Shown here piece by piece: positions 1 through 6,041 of a DNA stretch of 11,295 bases. Under the pieces are notes generated by a model. That model was not told the DNA's origin. It worked only from the letters and a program-made list of their open reading frames with translations, and ran no database searches. Source of the DNA: JBJXGF01 sp046153015 (GTDB lineage Bacteria > Actinomycetota > Acidimicrobiia > Acidimicrobiales > CAIXPF01). Within the stretch, counting starts at the first letter, position 1; the number at the start of each line of letters is the position of its first letter. The stretch is from assembly GCA_046153015.1 (NCBI GenBank), contig JBJXGF010000235.1, positions 1 to 11,295 of the forward strand, given 5' to 3'. The position numbers and the translations under genes were made by a program.

Positions 1-896
1 GGCGCGGCGGCGGGCGCCAGCGCGCCCACCAGCCACAGCCCGGGGCCGGCGAGGCGGGCGTCGAGCCCGCCCACGAGCGCGTCGAACCGGCGGCGCTCGG
101 CGGGTTCGAGGCCGCGCAGCGCCAGCACCGCGTCGACCACGTTGAGGGCCCGGACCTCGGCCCGCACGACCGACGCCGAGAGGTGGCCCACCACTTGCGC
201 CGCCAGCGCGCCGGGAGGAAGCCGCCGGCACGGGGCGCCGGCCAGCTCGCCCGGCGCCGCCTCGCCGATCACCCGATCGCGGTCCCCCACGAGGTAGTTG
301 TGCAGGCGCTCCACCCAGCCCGGGTGCAGCTCGACCTTGCCGTTGTGGTCGGCCGATTCGCCGTCGGTGCGCCCGACGGCGCCGTCGCCCCAGGCCAGGA
401 ACGTGTCCTCCCACGGGTTGGTCCCGGCGGGGCGCAGCCCTGCGGCGCTGAGCGCGGCGCCGGCGGCGGCCCGTTGACCCGGGGGGATCACCACGTCGAT
501 GTCCGCCATCGGCCGGGCCTCGGGCGCGGGCCACACCTCCCCGGCGAGCACGGCGCCTTTCACCGGCACGGCGTCCACGCCGGCGTCGTGCAGCGCCCAG
601 AGCACCCTCGGCGTGAGCTCCGCGAAGCGGCGTTGCCGGGCCGCCACCTCGGCTCGCTGCTCGTTCGCGCGGGCGGCCCAGCCGCTGGGCAGGCGGTCGC
701 CCGCCAGCGCGGCCAACGCCGCGGTGAGGCCGGTGGCGAGCCCCGCCGCCGCGAACCGGTCGAGGGGCAGCGCCGGGGCCGGCCCGAGCGGATCGAACCG
801 CCCCACCTCCGGCGAGTCGAGCCCGGCCAGCCCGGCGAGCGTCCAGCGCAGCAGGGCGAGCTGGTCGGCGCGCAGCTGCGATGGACCGGGGGCCAT
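1..896 (-). CDS. Nucleotidyltransferase family protein (NTP_transf_5-like), C-terminus cut by the window
   Basis: The reading frame runs leftward from an ATG at 896-894 and leaves the window after 298 codons, so the C-terminus is missing. It resembles the uncharacterised nucleotidyltransferase family NTP_transf_5, part of the DNA polymerase beta-like superfamily. Seen in the sequence: a Lys-Gly pair at residues 113-114 (VPVKGAVLAGE), the paired acidic residues of RPMADIDVVI at 128-137 (D132, D134), and a third acidic position in KVELHPGW (E189). The first 100 residues are an Ala/Leu-rich helical region. The nucleotide and the acceptor are unknown for the family. Members recur beside HprK-like kinases and sugar-polymer genes, as here. 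A GTG at 905-903 is an alternative in-frame start. I prefer the ATG because a TANNNT box ends 7 bases upstream of it. The family call is fairly firm; the substrate is not inferable. Confidence 0.82.
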   Translation of the reverse strand, partial: MAPGPSQLRADQLALLRWTLAGLAGLDSPEVGRFDPLGPAPALPLDRFAAAGLATGLTAALAALAGDRLPSGWAARANEQRAEVAARQRRFAELTPRVLWALHDAGVDAVPVKGAVLAGEVWPAPEARPMADIDVVIPPGQRAAAGAALSAAGLRPAGTNPWEDTFLAWGDGAVGRTDGESADHNGKVELHPGWVERLHNYLVGDRDRVIGEAAPGELAGAPCRRLPPGALAAQVVGHLSASVVRAEVRALNVVDAVLALRGLEPAERRRFDALVGGLDARLAGPGLWLVGALAPAAA

Positions 897-903
897 GGCG
901 GTC

Positions 904-909
904 ACGGTA
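904..909 (-). promoter_or_regulatory. Putative -10 box of the nucleotidyltransferase gene
   Basis: On the minus strand 909-904 reads TACCGT, matching the actinobacterial -10 pattern TANNNT. It ends 7 bases before the ATG at 896, so transcription would start at or next to the start codon and give a leaderless mRNA. No -35 element is recognisable. The box shares its first two bases with the opposing -10 box of the glycosyltransferase gene. Confidence 0.5.
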
Positions 910-913
910 CCCT
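908..913 (+). promoter_or_regulatory. Putative -10 box of the glycosyltransferase gene
   Basis: Plus-strand TACCCT fits TANNNT and ends 6 bases before the GTG at 920, again implying a leaderless message. It overlaps the minus-strand box at 909-904 through the palindrome GGTACC (906-911). Its position supports the GTG at 920 over the upstream ATG at 881, which would extend the gene into the neighbour's coding region. Confidence 0.5.
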
Positions 914-919
914 CTGGCC

Positions 920-2089
920 GTGCACGTGGCGCTCGTCGTCCCCGGCGGCGTCGACCGCTCCGGCCGCACCCGGGTGATCCCCGCGCTGCTGTGGCTGATC
1001 GAGGCGCTCAGCGCCGAGCACCGGGTGACGGTGGTGGCCCTCGGCCAGGAGGCGGCCGCCGGGCGCTGGCGCCTGGCCGGCGCCGAGGTGCTGAACGTGC
1101 CGGCCGAGGCCCGCGGCCCGCACCGGCTCGCCCGCATGGTGACCCGCGGCGTGCGCGCCGTCGGCGCGCCGGGCCGGCCCGACGTGGTGCACGGCTTCTG
1201 GGCCAGCGTGAGCGGCCTGGTGGCGGTGGCTGCGGCCCGCCGGCTGCGCCGGCCCTCGGTCGTGCACGTGGCCGGCGGCGAGCTGGTGGCCTTCCCCGAG
1301 CTGGGCTACGGCGGGGCGCTCGGCCGGGGCGGGCGCCTGATCGCCGCCGCCGCCCTGCGCGGCGCCGACCGCGTGACGGCGCCGAGCGAGTGGATGGCCG
1401 ACCACGTGCGCGCCCGGGGCCACCGCGTGCACGCGGTGATCCCCCTCGGGGTGGACCTGCGCCGCTTCTCCCGGGGGCACGTCCCCCCGGCGCCGCACCA
1501 CGCCGTGCAGGTGGCCGACCTCAACCCGGTGAAGGACCAGCGCACGCTGCTCCAGGCGGCGGCGATCGTGCGGGCCGCGTTGCCGGCCTTCACGCTCGAC
1601 GTGTTCGGCGTCGACACGCTGGGCGGGCGCCTCCAGCGCCAGGCCGAGGAGCTCGACCTCGGCGGCTGCGTGCGGTTCTGCGGGTTCGTGCCCTCCGATC
1701 AGCTCGCCCCGCACCTGCGCCGGGCGGCGGTGCACGTGATCAGCTCCCGTCACGACGCCGGGCCGATCGCGGTCCTCGAGGCCGCCGCCTGCGGCGCCCC
1801 CACCGTGGGGACCCGGGTCGGCCACGGGGCCGACCTCGCCTCGCTGGCCGAGCCGGCGGCGGTGGCGGTGGCGCCGGGCGATCCCGAGGCGCTCGCCGCC
1901 GCGCTGCTCGACGTGCTGCGAGACCCGCCTCGCCGGGCGCGCCTCGCCGACGCCGCGGCGGCCTGGGCCGAGGCGCACGACGCCAGGGCGGGGGCGGCCG
2001 CGCTCACCCGCCTCTACGCCGAGCTGAGCGTCAAGCGCTCCAGCAGCGCGGCGGCCTCGTCGGGCTCGCCGCCCCGGGCCAGCACGTAG
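920..2089 (+). CDS. GT4-type glycosyltransferase (GT-B fold)
   Basis: The 389-residue protein has the layout of family 4 glycosyltransferases, which move a sugar from a nucleotide-sugar to a lipid, glycan or small acceptor at the cytoplasmic membrane face. Seen: an N-terminal Rossmann start with a Gly-Gly loop (MHVALVVPGG), the central IPLGVDLRRF (residues 174-183), and VADLNPVKDQRTLLQA (198-213), the usual start of the C-terminal donor-binding domain. The donor-site E-x7-E motif appears as D279-x7-E287 (DAGPIAVLE), so the first Glu is replaced by Asp. The GTG at 920 was chosen because it opens the beta strand directly and sits 6 bases after a -10 box; an ATG at 881 is in frame but would overlap the divergent gene. 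The last 25 codons overlap the convergent kinase-like gene and look low in complexity. Donor and acceptor are unknown. Confidence 0.85.
   Translation: MHVALVVPGGVDRSGRTRVIPALLWLIEALSAEHRVTVVALGQEAAAGRWRLAGAEVLNVPAEARGPHRLARMVTRGVRAVGAPGRPDVVHGFWASVSGLVAVAAARRLRRPSVVHVAGGELVAFPELGYGGALGRGGRLIAAAALRGADRVTAPSEWMADHVRARGHRVHAVIPLGVDLRRFSRGHVPPAPHHAVQVADLNPVKDQRTLLQAAAIVRAALPAFTLDVFGVDTLGGRLQRQAEELDLGGCVRFCGFVPSDQLAPHLRRAAVHVISSRHDAGPIAVLEAAACGAPTVGTRVGHGADLASLAEPAAVAVAPGDPEALAAALLDVLRDPPRRARLADAAAAWAEAHDARAGAAALTRLYAELSVKRSSSAAASSGSPPRAST
2014..2089. other. Convergent 3' coding overlap of glycosyltransferase and HprK-like genes
   Basis: The glycosyltransferase frame (plus) stops at 2087-2089, while the HprK-like frame (minus) stops at 2016-2014. 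The 76 shared base pairs therefore code on both strands. No hairpin terminator is visible between the genes, so transcripts probably overlap at their 3' ends. Confidence 0.75.
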
Positions 2090-2937
2090 CAGGGCCGGTC
2101 GAGGAGGCGTTCGACCCACGCCGGCGGCAGGTCGCTGCGTTCGGTGGGAAGCGCCGGGCCCCAGAACCGGCGCTGGGCCTCGTCCGGGTCGATGGCGGTG
2201 AGGCTCAGCTCGGCGCCGGGGTCGAGGAACACCACGCAGTGGACCTCCGCCGAGCGCCGCCGCTGCGCCACCGGCGGCTCGATCGGCACCTTGAGCCGGT
2301 CCGCGCCCGGGTGCAGCACCGCGTCGCGGCCGGCGAGCTCGGGGAAGCGGGCCGTCGCCTCGGGCACGAGGAACACCCGCCACGGGTAGCCCCACAACCG
2401 GTCGGGCGGCTGGCCGGCCACGCCGTACACCCAGTCGTCGGAGGCGACCCGCCAGCCGCGCCGCAGGCACGAGTAGGTGAGCGTGGACTTCCCGGCGCCC
2501 GAGGGCCCCCGCAGGAGCACCGCCCGCCCTGCCCGCTCCACCAGCCCGGCGTGCACGGCGTGCAGCTGCCCGCCGTTGATGAGCAGCACCGAGGCGGCGC
2601 CTTCCACGAACATCCGCACCGCGTCGGGCACGGCCAGCAGCGCCGGCGGGAGCGTCAGCGTGGCCACCCCGGCGCGGCCGTCGGCGTCGAGCACGCCGCT
2701 GCCGCAGCGCAGCTCCAGGCGCCCGTCGCTGAAGCGCACGCTGGTCACCGGCCACGCCGGGTCCCCCTCGGCGTCGGCGCCGGTGCGGGCCGTGACCGAG
2801 CAGCTGGCCTGCACGCCCGCGGAGCGGGGGTAGCGGGCCAGCGCGGCGTCGGCGGCGTCGAGCACCCGGCGGTCGTCGGCCTCGAGCACGAGCGTGGCCC
2901 CGAAGGGGCGCAGCGTGCGCCGCAGGAGGGTGGGCAT
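2014..2937 (-). CDS. HPr kinase/phosphorylase-related P-loop protein
   Basis: The 307-residue protein resembles the HprK-related group, single-domain relatives of HPr(Ser) kinase that lack its N-terminal domain. Seen: AVHAGLVERAGRAVLL leading into the Walker A loop GPSGAGKST (residues 144-152), then ASDDWVY (165-171) with the paired Asp typical of the HprK metal/catalytic site (D167, D168). Residues 1-110 form an unrecognised N-terminal part rich in beta-like stretches. HprK proper phosphorylates a serine on HPr; related proteins in lasso-peptide clusters phosphorylate the peptide, while those near surface-polymer loci have no assigned target. A glycan intermediate, a protein or a peptide are all possible substrates here. 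The ATG at 2937 lies 10 bases after a TACGAT box; an in-frame ATG at 2949 is the alternative but falls inside that box. The 3' end overlaps the glycosyltransferase gene by 76 bp on the opposite strand. Confidence 0.8.
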   Translation of the reverse strand: MPTLLRRTLRPFGATLVLEADDRRVLDAADAALARYPRSAGVQASCSVTARTGADAEGDPAWPVTSVRFSDGRLELRCGSGVLDADGRAGVATLTLPPALLAVPDAVRMFVEGAASVLLINGGQLHAVHAGLVERAGRAVLLRGPSGAGKSTLTYSCLRRGWRVASDDWVYGVAGQPPDRLWGYPWRVFLVPEATARFPELAGRDAVLHPGADRLKVPIEPPVAQRRRSAEVHCVVFLDPGAELSLTAIDPDEAQRRFWGPALPTERSDLPPAWVERLLDRPCYVLARGGEPDEAAALLERLTLSSA

Positions 2938-2944
2938 ACGGCGT

Positions 2945-2958
2945 GGCATCGTAGGGGA
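2945..2958. repeat. 14-bp promoter-region repeat, copy 1
   Basis: GGCATCGTAGGGGA occurs exactly here and at 8839-8852. In both places it lies between divergent genes and contains a minus-strand TACGAT box. On the plus strand its AGGGG could also act as a Shine-Dalgarno sequence, poorly spaced here (2 bases before the GTG at 2960) but better placed in the other copy. Confidence 0.6.
2948..2953 (-). promoter_or_regulatory. Putative -10 box of the HprK-like gene
   Basis: Minus-strand 2953-2948 reads TACGAT (TANNNT), ending 10 bases before the ATG at 2937, so the message would be leaderless or carry a leader of a few bases. The box lies inside a 14-bp sequence, GGCATCGTAGGGGA on the plus strand (2945-2958), that recurs upstream of the SnoaL-like gene at 8839-8852. 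Confidence 0.5.
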
Positions 2959-2959
2959 C

Positions 2960-3706
2960 GTGCCCCGGGCGTTCGCTGCGACCCTTCCCGGCCGGCTGCG
3001 CCGCCGGGCGAAAGCGGCCGCGTTCCGGGCGTACCAGCCGGTGGCGCTTCGGCTCATCGCCGGGGACCGCACGTCCCGGGTGCAGGGCCTGCGGCTCTCG
3101 GTGCCCGCCGGGGTGTTCCACCCGGGCCTGTTCTGCTCCACGCGGGCCCTGTGCGCCGAGCTCACCCGGCTCCCGCTCGGCGGTCGCCGGGTCCTCGACC
3201 TGGGCTGCGGCTCGGGCGCGGTCGGCCTCGTGGCCGCCCGGCGCGGCGCGCACGTCACCGCAGTCGACCTGAACCCCGCCGCTGCCGCCGCCGCCCGGGC
3301 CAACGCCGCCGCCAACGACCTCACCGTCGAGGTGCTCGAGTCGGACCTGTTCGACGCGCTGGGCGGCCGCCGCTTCGACCTCGTGGCGGTCAATCCGCCG
3401 TACTACCGGGGCGAGCCGGCCGACGCCGCCGGAGCGGCCTGGCACGCCGGCGCCGGGCTCGAGTGGTTCGACCGCTTCTTCGCCGGGCTCACCAGCCATG
3501 TCGCCGCTCCTCCCGCCACCCACCTCGGCAGTGCGGGCCTGGCCCCGCCGCCCGGCCTGCCCGCCGGGCTGATGGTGCTGAGCGAGGACTGCGACCTGGC
3601 CGCCATCGAGGGCCACGCCGCCGCCCACGGGTGGCGGCTCACGCTGCGGGCCCGCCGGCTGGCCTGGTTCGAGGCGTCGCTGGTGTTCGACCTCGTTCAA
3701 CGTTGA
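2960..3706 (+). CDS. Class I SAM-dependent methyltransferase with NPPY motif (HemK/RsmC-like)
   Basis: The 248-residue protein has SAM-binding motif I, VLDLGCGSGAVGL (residues 78-90), the acidic residue after strand 2 in AVDLNP (D103), and the catalytic NPPYY (145-149). NPPY is known from methyltransferases that act on planar amide or amino nitrogens (HemK/PrmC, RsmC, RlmG, DNA N6-adenine enzymes). The preceding segment VPAGVFHPGLFCSTRALCAEL is like the lead-in of that group. The protein is shorter than RsmC and lacks a duplicated N-terminal half. The target could be a protein Gln, an RNA base or a small-molecule amine. The GTG at 2960 is favoured because upstream in-frame starts would run into the divergent gene; it lacks a well-spaced ribosome site, so the start is the least certain part. 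The stop codon lies inside a 14-bp palindrome. Confidence 0.8.
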   Translation: MPRAFAATLPGRLRRRAKAAAFRAYQPVALRLIAGDRTSRVQGLRLSVPAGVFHPGLFCSTRALCAELTRLPLGGRRVLDLGCGSGAVGLVAARRGAHVTAVDLNPAAAAAARANAAANDLTVEVLESDLFDALGGRRFDLVAVNPPYYRGEPADAAGAAWHAGAGLEWFDRFFAGLTSHVAAPPATHLGSAGLAPPPGLPAGLMVLSEDCDLAAIEGHAAAHGWRLTLRARRLAWFEASLVFDLVQR

Positions 3707-3708
3707 AC
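3695..3708. promoter_or_regulatory. 14-bp perfect palindrome, possible operator
   Basis: GTTCAACGTTGAAC is a perfect inverted repeat with no spacer and is unusually A/T-rich for its surroundings. It covers the stop codon of the methyltransferase gene and ends 23 bases before the -10 box of the radical SAM gene, a place where a dimeric regulator could bind. No second copy is seen in the window. The operator role is inference. Confidence 0.35.
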
Positions 3709-3731
3709 AGCAGCGGGCTCGGACGCCGAGA

Positions 3732-3737
3732 TAGCCT
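3732..3737 (+). promoter_or_regulatory. Putative -10 box of the radical SAM gene
   Basis: TAGCCT fits TANNNT and ends 8 bases before the ATG at 3746, implying a leaderless transcript. No clear -35 element is present at the normal spacing. This would start a transcript covering the radical SAM, methyltransferase and methyltransferase-LCP genes. Confidence 0.5.
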
Positions 3738-3745
3738 GCCGCCCG

Positions 3746-5137
3746 ATGCCCGACCTCCTGCTCACGCACGGCTACTTCCTCTGGGAAGACGACAACGAGC
3801 GGGAGATCATGAAGCCCTATCCTCCGCTCGGGCTGCTGTACCTGTCGGCGTACCTGAAGCGGGCCGGCTTCGCGGTCGAGGTGTTCGACACCACGTTCGC
3901 AGACCGGGCCGAGCTGACGGCCCGGTTCGCGGCCAGCCCGGGCGGCGTGGTCGGGCTCTACACCAACCTCATGACCCGGGCCAACGTGGTGGCGCTGATG
4001 GGCGAGGCCCGCCGCCATGGCTGGACGGTGGTGGTCGGCGGCCCCGAGAGCGCGAGCTACCCGGCGGAGTACCTGGCGAACGGGGCCGACGTGGTGGTGG
4101 TCGGCGAAGGCGAGGAGACCCTCGCGGAGCTGCTGCCGGCGTTGGCGGCGGTGGGCAAGCACCGGCTGGAGGCCGTGGCCGGCGTGGTCTTCCGCGACGA
4201 GCTGGGCCGGCTGGTGCACAACCCGGCCCGGCCCCAGGTGCGCGACCTCGACTCGCTGCCCTGGCCTGACCGGGAGGCGATCGACCTCGCCCGCTACGTG
4301 GACGTGTGGCGCACCCACCACGGCATGGGCTCGGTCAACCTCATCACCGCTCGGGGCTGCCCGTACAAGTGCAACTGGTGCAGCCACGCCACCTTCGGGC
4401 ACAGCCACCGCCGCCGCCGCCCGGCGGACTGCGCCGACGAGGTCGCCCACATCCTCGAACGCTTCGCTCCCGACCAGGTCTGGTACGCCGACGACGTGTT
4501 CACGATCAGCCACAAGTGGCTCTTCGAGTACGCCGACGAGCTGGCCCGGCGGGGCATCCGCGTGCCGTTCGAGACGATCTCGCGGGCCGACCGGCTGAAG
4601 AAGGACGACGTCATGGCCGCCCTGGCGGCGATGGGCTGCTACCGGATCTGGATCGGCTCGGAGAGCGGCAGCCAGCGCATCCTCGACGCAATGCAGCGCG
4701 GCGTGAAGGTCGAGGAGGTGCAGTGGGCCACCAAGGCCGCGCAGCGCCACGGCATCGAGGTCGGCATGTTCCTCATGTGGGGCTACGAGGGCGAGGAGCT
4801 CGAGGACATCGAGGCCACGATCGAGCACGTGAAAGCGGCCAATCCCGACGTGTTCTTCACCACGGTTTCCTACCCGATCAAAGGCACCCCGTACTACGAC
4901 AAGGTCGCCAACCGGCTCGCCGTCACCGCGGAGTGGGCGCAGCGTACCGACCGAGATTTCCGCATAACCGGCCGCCGTTCGCGCCGCTATTACCGGGCCG
5001 CCGACGAGTGGCTCCACGCCGAGGTCGACGCGTTCCGGCTCGAGGCGGACAACCCCGCCGAGGCCGCCCGCCGCCGCGCCGCCGGCGCCGCCGCCCGCGC
5101 CGAGCTGCTCGCCGCCGCCCACGAGGTCGAGGCGTGA
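3746..5137 (+). CDS. Radical SAM protein with N-terminal cobalamin-binding-like domain
   Basis: The 463-residue protein fits the B12-binding-domain radical SAM class (BchE/methyltransferase-like). Residues about 1-150 form a Rossmann-like domain with PPLGLLYLSAYLKRAGF, VVVGGPESASYP and VVVVGEGEETLAELL, which match the cobalamin-binding domain of this class. No DxHxxG motif is seen, so cobalamin would bind without a His ligand, if it binds at all. The 4Fe-4S cluster motif is GCPYKCNWC, CxxxCxxC with C205, C209 and C212. WYADDVF (246-252) and GSESGSQRIL (304-313) are the usual barrel motifs. The C-terminus (about 415-463) is Ala/Arg-rich and helical. Members methylate unactivated carbons or phosphorus, or form and cleave rings; the substrate cannot be read here. 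The ATG at 3746 follows a -10 box by 8 bases. The next two genes run in the same direction and both carry methyltransferase domains. Confidence 0.85.
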   Translation: MPDLLLTHGYFLWEDDNEREIMKPYPPLGLLYLSAYLKRAGFAVEVFDTTFADRAELTARFAASPGGVVGLYTNLMTRANVVALMGEARRHGWTVVVGGPESASYPAEYLANGADVVVVGEGEETLAELLPALAAVGKHRLEAVAGVVFRDELGRLVHNPARPQVRDLDSLPWPDREAIDLARYVDVWRTHHGMGSVNLITARGCPYKCNWCSHATFGHSHRRRRPADCADEVAHILERFAPDQVWYADDVFTISHKWLFEYADELARRGIRVPFETISRADRLKKDDVMAALAAMGCYRIWIGSESGSQRILDAMQRGVKVEEVQWATKAAQRHGIEVGMFLMWGYEGEELEDIEATIEHVKAANPDVFFTTVSYPIKGTPYYDKVANRLAVTAEWAQRTDRDFRITGRRSRRYYRAADEWLHAEVDAFRLEADNPAEAARRRAAGAAARAELLAAAHEVEA

Positions 5138-5249
5138 GCGGAGCTTGCGGAGCGAGCGCCTCCGGGCGCGCGAGCGCCAGCGAGCCGCCCGGGGGTGGGG
5201 TCTGGGGGCGCAGCCCCCAGGGGGGGGGAGGAGCGAGCGCCTGCCGGGG
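5138..5249. other. 112-bp gap with repeats between radical SAM and methyltransferase genes
   Basis: There is no TANNNT box here, so the downstream genes are probably read through from upstream. The gap holds a direct repeat of GGAGCGAGCGCCT (5149-5161 and 5230-5242) that flanks copy 1 of the 51-bp element. A G-run of nine follows the hairpin (5220-5228). Confidence 0.6.
5170..5220. repeat. 51-bp intergenic repeat element, copy 1
   Basis: The element starts with GCGAGCGCCAGCGAGCCG (5170-5187), has a 9-base variable part, then GGGGT and a perfect hairpin CTGGGGGC-GCA-GCCCCCAG (5202-5220, 8-bp stem). Copy 2 at 9714-9764 has the same layout and identical internal spacing, with 4 differences in 51 positions, all in the variable part. 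This looks like a dispersed REP-like intergenic repeat. There is no U-tract after the stem, so an intrinsic terminator of the classic kind is not supported. Confidence 0.8.
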
Positions 5250-6032
5250 GTGAGCGCCAGCCCCTTCGACGAGTTGGCGGCCGGGTACGACGCGTCGTTC
5301 ACCCACACCGAGCTCGGGCGGCGGTACCGTCGGGCCGTGCAGCGGCGGATGGAGCTGCGCTTTGCGCCCGGGGGGCGGGTGCTGGAGCTCAACTGCGGCA
5401 CCGGCGAGGACGCGCTGGCGCTGGCGAGGCGGGGTGTGAGCGTGCTCGCCACCGACGCATCGGAGGCGATGCTGGCCGAGGCGCGCGCCAAGCTGGCCGG
5501 GGCGGGCGCGCAGGCCGCCGGCCGGGTGGAGCTGCGCCGGCTGAGCCTCGAGGAGCTGGCCGGCGCGGCGGCCGACCTGGGGCGCTTCGACGGGGCGCTG
5601 TCGAACTTCGGCGGGCTCAACTGCACCGCCGAGCTGGCGGGCGTAGCGGCGGGGCTGGCTGCGGCGCTGCGCCCCGGCGCCCCGGCCATACTGTGCGTGA
5701 TGGGCCCGACGTGTCCGTGGGAGTGGGCGTGGCGGCTGGCGCATCCGCCCCATCGGGACCCGTTCCGGCGGCTGCGCAAGGGCCTCACCTGGCGCGGGCT
5801 GCCGGTGCGCTACCCGTCGGTCGGCGCGCTCCGGCGGGTGTTCCGGCCGCAGTTCCGCTGCGATCGGGTGTGGGCGCTGGGCGCGCTGCTGCCCCCGCCC
5901 TGCGCCGAGGCGTGGGCGGCGCGCCGGCCGGCGCTGGTGGAGCGCCTCGACCGCCTGGAGCGTCGGGTCGAGGCGGCCCCCGGCCTGGCATGGCTGGCCG
6001 ACCACTACGTGGTCGAGCTCTCGCGGCGGTGA
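5250..6032 (+). CDS. Class I SAM-dependent methyltransferase
   Basis: The 260-residue protein begins with FDELAAGYDASFTHTELGRR, the FDxxAxxYD opening common in small-molecule and lipid methyltransferases. It has motif I VLELNCGTGEDAL (residues 44-56), the acidic residue D69 in ATDASEAML, and FDGALSNFGGLNC (113-125) at the motif II position. The C-terminal half holds a Trp/Arg-rich segment (WEWAWRLAHPPHRDPFRRL) that probably shapes the acceptor site or touches a membrane. The start is the GTG at 5250, immediately before the conserved opening; upstream in-frame codons fall in repeat DNA, and the ribosome site is weak. It ends 9 bases before the next gene, so the two are likely translated together. 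The acceptor is unknown; from its neighbours a sugar, lipid or the radical SAM product is plausible. Confidence 0.83.
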   Translation: MSASPFDELAAGYDASFTHTELGRRYRRAVQRRMELRFAPGGRVLELNCGTGEDALALARRGVSVLATDASEAMLAEARAKLAGAGAQAAGRVELRRLSLEELAGAAADLGRFDGALSNFGGLNCTAELAGVAAGLAAALRPGAPAILCVMGPTCPWEWAWRLAHPPHRDPFRRLRKGLTWRGLPVRYPSVGALRRVFRPQFRCDRVWALGALLPPPCAEAWAARRPALVERLDRLERRVEAAPGLAWLADHYVVELSRR

Positions 6033-6041
6033 GGGGCGGCC

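Noticed and set aside
499..4269. 1,256-codon open frame on the plus strand
   Set aside because: It runs out of frame through the glycosyltransferase, the antisense of the HprK-like gene and the methyltransferase, with the same low-complexity Arg/Ala/Gly composition; a shadow frame.
5202..5220. Hairpin as a classic intrinsic terminator
   Set aside because: It has a strong GC stem but is followed by a G-run, not T's, and lies between genes that appear to be read as one unit. Kept as part of a repeat element instead.
902..5788. 1,628-codon open frame on the minus strand
   Set aside because: It crosses several well-supported genes on both strands, has no recognisable domain and shows Arg/Gly/Pro/His-rich composition typical of antisense frames in very GC-rich DNA.
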